From the NCBI GenBank assembly GCA_902779075.1, contig CACZAK010000037.1:1-28401 (forward strand): a stretch of DNA of 28,401 nt, given 5' to 3'. This DNA is from an uncultured bacterium (lineage in GTDB: Bacteria; Verrucomicrobiota; Kiritimatiellia; RFP12; UBA1067). Positions 24,208 through 28,401 of the stretch are shown here, in pieces. The position numbers were made by a program, and so were the translations under genes. The notes beneath the pieces were generated by a model. The model ran no database searches, had not been told where the DNA came from, and saw nothing but the letters and a program-made list of their open reading frames with translations. Every line of letters begins with the position of its first letter. Within the stretch, counting starts at the first letter, position 1.

Positions 24208-25656
24208 ATGGACCAGAATCGTAGAGACTTTTTGAAGAGCGCCTTTTGGACGAGTGCCGCAATCGCGGCCGCCAGCAGCAAAAGCGCACGTGCAGCGCAG
24301 CCTTGCTGCAGCGGCGCGGCCGGCAGCATGATGACATACGCGGCGCCCCCCATCAAGACGCTCCGCGTGGGCGTTATCGGCCTCGGCCGCGGCCGGACGG
24401 GCGTGGATAACTTCACGTACATTCCCGGTAGCTATGTGAGCGCGATCTGCGACATCAACGCCGCCCGCCGCAACAGGGCGATCAAGTTCCTGAAGGACCA
24501 CCATGCCCCCCAGGCGAAGGTCTACGGCGACAAGGGCGCGGATGACTGGAAGCGTCTCTGCGAGGATCCGGAAGTCGATCTCGTTTACAACGCGACGCCG
24601 TGGGAACTGCACGTGCCGATCGCCCTCTACGCGATGAAGTGCGGCAAGCACGTCGTCATTGAAGTGCCGAGCGCCTTCACGGTCGACGAGTGCTGGGAAC
24701 TTGTCAAGATGTCTGAGCAGACGAAGCGCCACTGCATGCAGCTCGAGAACTGCTGCTACGGCGAGTCCGAGCTGCTCGCGTACAACCTCTGCCACCTCGG
24801 CCTCCTCGGCGAGATCACCCACGGCGAGGGCGCGTACATCCATGACCTCCGTACGTACAACTACGGCAAGTGGAACGACAAGACCGGCGGCGGCGGATAC
24901 TGGAACTACTGGCGTCTCCGCCACAACATCAAGCACGGCGGCAACCAGTACCCGACGCACGGCCTCGGCCCGATCTGCATGGACATGGACATCAATCGTG
25001 GCGACCGCTTTGACTTCGTCGTCTCCGTCGATTCCAAGCAGGCCGGTTTCGAGGAGCTCGGCGCCCGCTACACGGGCGATTCGAAGGACGACCAGTGGCG
25101 CCGTTCGCTCAAGGTGAAGATGGCCGACATGAACACGAGCATCATCCGTACCGTCAACGGCCGCACCATCATGGTGCAGCACAACGTCGGCACCGCCCGT
25201 CCCTACAGCCGCCTCAACCTCATCCAGGGTACGCGTGGCGTGGTGAATGACTATCCGCTGCGCATCGCGATCGAAGAGTCGCTCGGCAAGGGCGCGCACA
25301 ACTACGATCCCAAGAAGACCGAGGAAATCCGCAAGAAGTACAAGCACCCGATCTGGGCGCAGTCCGATGAGGTCAAGAAGGTGCTCGGCTCCGTTGGCGG
25401 ACACGGCGGCATGGACACGTTCATGGTGCTGCGTCTGAGCTACTGCCTGCAGCTGGGCCTCCCGCTCGACATGAACGTGTACGACCTCGCGAGCTGGTGC
25501 TGCCTGTGCGAACTCACCGAGAAGTCCGCCGACAACCGCGGCCGCTCGATGGACATCCCCGACTTCACCTGCGGCGCCTGGAAGAACCAGAAGCCGTTCG
25601 GCTTCGAGGCCGTCGACTTCTCCAAGCTGGGTCAGAACTTCAACACCGTCGGCTGA
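24208..25656 (+). CDS. GH109-like (Gfo/Idh/MocA-fold) glycosidase, Tat-exported
   Basis: A 482-residue protein behind AAGGAA. The leader QNRRDFLKSAFWTSAAIAAAS is a clear twin-arginine signal. The NAD-binding fold follows at about residues 53-150 (LRVGVIGLGRGRTGVDNF). The motif corresponding to EKP is EVP (E152-V-P154), and GGNQYPTHGLGP carries the Tyr-Pro-Thr-His (H251) arrangement of GH109 alpha-N-acetylgalactosaminidases, together with YWNYWRLRHN just before. GH109 enzymes use tightly bound NAD in a redox-assisted retaining mechanism on terminal alpha-GalNAc. It is longer than the roughly 445 residues of characterised members. Specificity on other sugars cannot be excluded. Tat export fits a protein folded around NAD. 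Confidence 0.85.
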   Translation: MDQNRRDFLKSAFWTSAAIAAASSKSARAAQPCCSGAAGSMMTYAAPPIKTLRVGVIGLGRGRTGVDNFTYIPGSYVSAICDINAARRNRAIKFLKDHHAPQAKVYGDKGADDWKRLCEDPEVDLVYNATPWELHVPIALYAMKCGKHVVIEVPSAFTVDECWELVKMSEQTKRHCMQLENCCYGESELLAYNLCHLGLLGEITHGEGAYIHDLRTYNYGKWNDKTGGGGYWNYWRLRHNIKHGGNQYPTHGLGPICMDMDINRGDRFDFVVSVDSKQAGFEELGARYTGDSKDDQWRRSLKVKMADMNTSIIRTVNGRTIMVQHNVGTARPYSRLNLIQGTRGVVNDYPLRIAIEESLGKGAHNYDPKKTEEIRKKYKHPIWAQSDEVKKVLGSVGGHGGMDTFMVLRLSYCLQLGLPLDMNVYDLASWCCLCELTEKSADNRGRSMDIPDFTCGAWKNQKPFGFEAVDFSKLGQNFNTVG

Positions 25657-25683
25657 TCTCGGTTCTGAAGCAAGGAACAGTCG

Positions 25684-26493
25684 ATGGGAAAGCCGTTGAA
25701 CATCATCGTGTGCGGGTCGCTCGTTCCGGACCCGCTCCAGACGCTTGAACCGGTCGAGACCCCGCAGGGTCCCGGCCTCAAGAACGAGCAGATGCTCCCA
25801 AGTGTCCTCGATCCCTGGGCCGCGTGCGCCCTCTACGAGGCGGCCGCGCTCGCTAAGGCGCGCGCCGGCTCGAAGGTGACGCTCGTCGCGCTCGGACCCA
25901 AGGCGAAGCTCCAGCAACTCATGATGACCGTCGCGCAGAAGGCGCCGTTCCAGCTCGTTGCCGTGAACGCGCCCGCCGGCGGTTTCACGGACGCGCAGGA
26001 GACAGCCACCGAGCTCGCGAAGGCTATTCAGGCGATTCCAGGCCTCGACCTCTCCTCCACGCTACTCTTTGGCGGCTGCGCAAGCGCGTCCCGCGACGCG
26101 GGCGTGACGCTCCAGTTCGTGGCGGAGAAGCTCGGCATCGGCGAGTTTTTCATGGCCGTGGACGAGCTGAAGCTTGCGGACGCCGATACCTTCACGGTGC
26201 TCGAGCGCGTGGAAGGGGGACAGTACCAGTCCTCCACCTGCGCCGGCTTCCCCGCCGCCATCGGCTGGGCCACGGGCAGCCTGCCCGAGCCCCCGAACAA
26301 CCCCCAGACGGGCATGATGAACATGCGCGGCGTGATGCCCGCGCTCATGAAGGCGCCGGCCGCGAACGTCGGCACGGGCGGCATCGCCTACGCGAAGGCC
26401 GAGGTGCCCGCCGCCAAGCGCGACACGGTGGTGAAGAAGGACATGACGGCGGACGCGATCGCCGCCGAACTCGTGGAGTGGATCAAACAATGA
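25684..26493 (+). CDS. etfB: Electron transfer flavoprotein beta subunit (EtfB-like)
   Basis: A 269-residue protein of the ETF beta / adenine-nucleotide alpha-hydrolase fold. It has the initial NIIVCGSLVPDP (for KQVPD), a LDPWAACALYEAAALAKARAGSKVTLVALGP segment matching the ETF-beta signature, TATELAKAIQAIPGLDLSSTLLFGGCASASRDAGVTLQFVAEKLG, and a late Met-rich region. Compared with classical EtfB, the GxQAxD motif is altered (GCASASRD). EtfB and EtfA together bind FAD and pass electrons between dehydrogenases and a quinone reductase or a bifurcating partner. The stop overlaps the etfA start (ATGA). Confidence 0.82.
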   Translation: MGKPLNIIVCGSLVPDPLQTLEPVETPQGPGLKNEQMLPSVLDPWAACALYEAAALAKARAGSKVTLVALGPKAKLQQLMMTVAQKAPFQLVAVNAPAGGFTDAQETATELAKAIQAIPGLDLSSTLLFGGCASASRDAGVTLQFVAEKLGIGEFFMAVDELKLADADTFTVLERVEGGQYQSSTCAGFPAAIGWATGSLPEPPNNPQTGMMNMRGVMPALMKAPAANVGTGGIAYAKAEVPAAKRDTVVKKDMTADAIAAELVEWIKQ

Positions 26494-27323
26494 AGATTTC
26501 CGCATACAACCTCTCCGGACAAGGCTCCTTCGCCCAGGACAAACCCGCCCTTGCGGAAGCCATCAAGGCAAGCGGCGCGGACATCGTGTTGCTGCCGGGT
26601 ACGTCGCGCGTGCGTCGTGCTATCGGTGCGGCCGCGCTCTGCGCCGACGCGCAGGTGGATACGAACGTCGTGAGCCTCGCCATCGACGGTGAGGTAGTTA
26701 CCGCCCAGCGCTGGCTCTACCGCCAGCGTATCCTCGTCACGTTCTCGCGCGCGGCGCGTCCGTGGGTGATCGTGACCGATCCCTCGCTCTTCGCCGAAAT
26801 CTGCGCGAAGGCCGGCGTGGAGCCGGCCGCGCTCGACCCGGCCCCCGCGACCTCTTCGCGCACGAAGGTGAATGGTCTCGTGGCGGCTTCCGGCGGCGGC
26901 GAATCGACCATCAAGCCCGATGCGAAGCTCCTGTTCGTCGCGGGCGCGGGCTGGACGAAGAAGCAGGCGGACGGCGCGACGCACCTCGACGAGGCCGCGT
27001 CCACGATCACCGGCTTCCTCGCGAAGTCCGGCGCGTCGCTCGGCTCGTCGAAGAGCCTCGTCGACATGCCGGAGGCGGCGGAGGCGTTCAAGTTCATGTC
27101 GCACATGAACCAGGTCGGACAGACCGGCGCGACGCCGCGTCACGCGAAGGGCCTCTCGACGTGCTGCCACGGCGAGGAACCGCACGTGGTGGGCTGGCGC
27201 TTCATCGGCGAACGCCGTGCCGTGAATCTGGACGCGAACTGCGGCTGGGCGCAGGGCAAGGCGGACGTCCTCTACGTGGCCGACGCCTTCGAGGTGATGA
27301 AGAAAGTCAACGAGCTGCTCTGA
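26490..27323 (+). CDS. etfA: Divergent electron transfer flavoprotein alpha subunit (EtfA-like)
   Basis: A 277-residue protein. The N-terminal half is an ETF fold (GADIVLLPGTSRVRRAIGAAALCADAQVDTNVVSL). The C-terminal half corresponds to the FAD domain: LLFVAGAGWTKK in place of the GRG motif, ASLGSSKSLVDM where GaSRxxvD is usual, MNQVGQTGATPRHAKGL aligned to QVGQTGK, then STCCHGEEPHVVGW where GISGAIQH is expected. VNLDANCGWAQGKADVLYVADAFEVMKKVNELL closes the protein like INKDxxAPIFxxADxGIVGD. The overall order is right, but several flavin-contacting residues are changed, so cofactor binding may differ. It is shorter than typical EtfA (about 310-320 residues). The start overlaps etfB. Confidence 0.75.
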   Translation: MKISAYNLSGQGSFAQDKPALAEAIKASGADIVLLPGTSRVRRAIGAAALCADAQVDTNVVSLAIDGEVVTAQRWLYRQRILVTFSRAARPWVIVTDPSLFAEICAKAGVEPAALDPAPATSSRTKVNGLVAASGGGESTIKPDAKLLFVAGAGWTKKQADGATHLDEAASTITGFLAKSGASLGSSKSLVDMPEAAEAFKFMSHMNQVGQTGATPRHAKGLSTCCHGEEPHVVGWRFIGERRAVNLDANCGWAQGKADVLYVADAFEVMKKVNELL

Positions 27324-27324
27324 C

Positions 27325-28299
27325 ATGCCAGAGCAGCCGCAGACTCCGATGCGCAAATCGGCGATGGTCGGCGTCGTGGGACGCACGAACGCCGGAAAAT
27401 CCACCGTCGTCAACCAGATGGTCGGCGAAAAGGTGTCCATCGTCAGCCCCGTGGAGCAGACGACGCGCAACACCATCCGCGGCATCGTGGAGGACCCGCG
27501 CGGACAGCTCGTTCTGCTCGATACGCCCGGACTCCACAAGGCGGTCGGACCGCTCGGCAAGTTGCTGAACGGCATGGCGCGTGCCACTTCCGCCGGCGTG
27601 GACATCCTGCTCGTCGTGTTCGATGCCGCGCACGAGCCGCAGCTCGAGGACGAGGGTTGGATGCGCCGCGTGGTAAAGGAGCGACCGGAGAAGGTCGTGT
27701 TCGCGCTCAACAAGTACGACCGATCCCCATTCTACGAGACCATGTTCCGCGATTTGTGGAAGGAAGTCACCACTGGGACAACGGGCGTCTCGCCCGTTGA
27801 AAGCACTGGGACAACGGGCGTCTCGCCCGTTGAACCCCACTGGGTCACCTGCTGCGGCATCCGCAAGGGCGGTTGCGACGCACTCCTGGACGCCCTCTTC
27901 GACCTCTCCACCCCCGGCCCCGCGCTCTTCCCCGAGGACGTCGTAACCGACTACCCGCGCAAGCTCGCGATTGCGGACGTCGTGCGCGAAAAGCTGATCC
28001 AGCGTCTCCGCGACGAGGTGCCGCACGAGGTGGGCGTGGCGGTGAAGGATCTGCACGAGGACCGCAAGCGCGGCTGGGACGTGGCGGTGACGATCTACGT
28101 GAACCGTCCGTCGCAGAAGGGCATCGTAATCGGTCCGCGCGGTTCGCTCCTGAAGGCGGTGCGTCTGAGCGCGGAACCGGAACTCTCCGACATGTTCGGC
28201 GTAAGGGTGCGTCTGGAACTGTGGGTCAAGGTCGAGCCCAACTGGATGAAGAACAACCGCCTCCTTGCTGAGATGGGCTACCTCGGCGCCACCCGCTGA
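27325..28299 (+). CDS. era: GTPase Era with an in-frame palindromic repeat insertion
   Basis: A 324-residue ribosome-assembly GTPase beginning one base after the etfA stop. G1 is GRTNAGKS, the G2 region is SPVEQTTRNTIRG, G3 is DTPGLHKAVGPLG, and G4 is NKYD. The C-terminal part has TDYPRKLAIADVVREKLIQRLRDEVPHEVGVAV and a type II KH domain with KGIVIGPRGSLLKAV (GPRG replacing the usual GKGG). Era binds the 3' end of 16S rRNA during 30S maturation. Between G4 and G5, residues 148-175 hold a repeat insertion (TTGTTGVSPVES-TGTTGVSPVE). The G5 segment after it is VTCCGIRKGG rather than the usual PISAxxG. Frame and KH domain are intact, so the protein is probably functional. Confidence 0.92.
   Translation: MPEQPQTPMRKSAMVGVVGRTNAGKSTVVNQMVGEKVSIVSPVEQTTRNTIRGIVEDPRGQLVLLDTPGLHKAVGPLGKLLNGMARATSAGVDILLVVFDAAHEPQLEDEGWMRRVVKERPEKVVFALNKYDRSPFYETMFRDLWKEVTTGTTGVSPVESTGTTGVSPVEPHWVTCCGIRKGGCDALLDALFDLSTPGPALFPEDVVTDYPRKLAIADVVREKLIQRLRDEVPHEVGVAVKDLHEDRKRGWDVAVTIYVNRPSQKGIVIGPRGSLLKAVRLSAEPELSDMFGVRVRLELWVKVEPNWMKNNRLLAEMGYLGATR
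27766..27849 (+). repeat. Two-unit palindromic insertion inside era, flanked by GTCACC
   Basis: A 31-base unit is present identically at 27771-27801 and 27804-27834 (period 33). Each unit holds CAACGGGCG-TCT-CGCCCGTTG, perfect 9-bp arms around a 3-base loop (first copy 27779-27799). A partial third copy (CACTGGGT) is at 27838-27845. GTCACC at 27766-27771 and 27844-27849 bounds the whole. Removing one copy of the 78-base period keeps the frame. Confidence 0.85.
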
Positions 28300-28401
28300 C
28301 TTAGTCATCACTCAAAAATAACTTGAACGCTCCATCGAGTATTACTCACAAATCTTCACAAATCACAAATGAGGTAATTGCAAAACCTCCAAAAACATCT
28401 C
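28300..28401. other. AT-rich non-coding end of the window
   Basis: About 100 bases after era hold the repeat copy described at 28346-28371 and no gene that I can support. No hairpin with a T-run typical of an intrinsic terminator is seen directly behind the era stop. Confidence 0.6.
28346..28371. repeat. Second copy of the intergenic TTCACAAATCACAAATG repeat
   Basis: TCACAAATC occurs twice in a row, at 28346-28354 and 28356-28364, and the 17-mer at 28355-28371 is identical to 20801-20817. A short inverted pair (GAGGT at 28371-28375 with ACCTC at 28385-28389) follows it. Confidence 0.7.

Noticed and set aside
23651..24422. Minus-strand Gly/Ala-rich and Arg/Ser-rich open frames over the Pro-Ala-Lys repeat
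   Set aside because: They are low-complexity shadows of the 24-base minisatellite; the TPR protein frame has an upstream membrane helix and a ribosome binding site.
27771..27834. Two-unit repeat in era as a mini CRISPR array
   Set aside because: The units are separated by two bases only, with no spacers, and are translated in frame within Era.
27307..28311. Long minus-strand open frame of 334 codons opposite era
   Set aside because: Era has complete GTPase and KH motifs on the plus strand; the reverse frame has no recognisable domain and arises from GC-rich codon bias.

Overview
The window is a densely packed, almost entirely plus-strand bacterial segment of high GC, with 22 complete genes plus one gene tail at the left edge. 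No rRNA, tRNA or CRISPR array was seen, and no stretch longer than about 130 bases lacks a gene. A Pal-type lipoprotein and a Tat system mark a Gram-negative cell. Tat-exported Gfo/Idh/MocA proteins, a secreted two-domain DUF1080 protein, a GH109-like enzyme and a six-hairpin/GH43 fusion suggest a saccharolytic PVC-group bacterium, for example a gut or rumen Kiritimatiellota or Lentisphaerota relative. The lineage is inferred from gene content, not from a marker-gene tree.

Layout. 1-1348: tail of a probable PD-(D/E)XK/AAA-like gene, translationally coupled to a P-loop GTPase-like protein fused to a DUF805 membrane domain. 1384-4037: exported FAD oxidoreductase coupled to a secreted histidine phosphatase. 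4036-6057: a long palindrome, then an AT-richer type II restriction-modification pair (ApaLI-like endonuclease plus beta-class methyltransferase), apparently acquired. 6137-10451: Tat-exported metallophosphoesterase and a 960-residue bifunctional glycosidase. 10528-11595: a YhcG/DUF1016 nuclease, also AT-richer. 11592-13961: an exported endonuclease/exonuclease/phosphatase-fold lipoprotein and an exported Gfo/Idh/MocA oxidoreductase. 14031-17275: tcdA, then a hexose-phosphate mutarotase coupled to a DUF1080 protein. 17377-20765: pal, tatA/B, tatC, trkH. 20897-24169: nfo, pcnB and a TPR membrane protein with a Pro-Ala-Lys repeat tail. 24208-28299: GH109-like enzyme, divergent etfB-etfA, era.

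How the genes fit together. Envelope and export genes (pal, tatA/B, tatC, trkH) sit among several proteins with twin-arginine leaders (6137, 12549, 24208), so the translocase and candidate cargo lie together. The exported oxidoreductases, DUF1080 protein and glycosidases suggest extracytoplasmic glycan breakdown, possibly partly through 3-keto-sugar chemistry (inference). Housekeeping genes (tcdA, nfo, pcnB, era) are interleaved.

The strongest oddities are: a 78-base in-frame insertion in era made of two palindromic units and bounded by a six-base direct repeat; a GTPase-DUF805 fusion that looks like a conflict or signalling module; a strongly divergent EtfA lacking the usual flavin-contacting signature; a restriction-modification island bordered by a 16-bp palindrome; a near-leaderless promoter at pcnB; and a dispersed intergenic repeat present at 20.8 kb and 28.35 kb.
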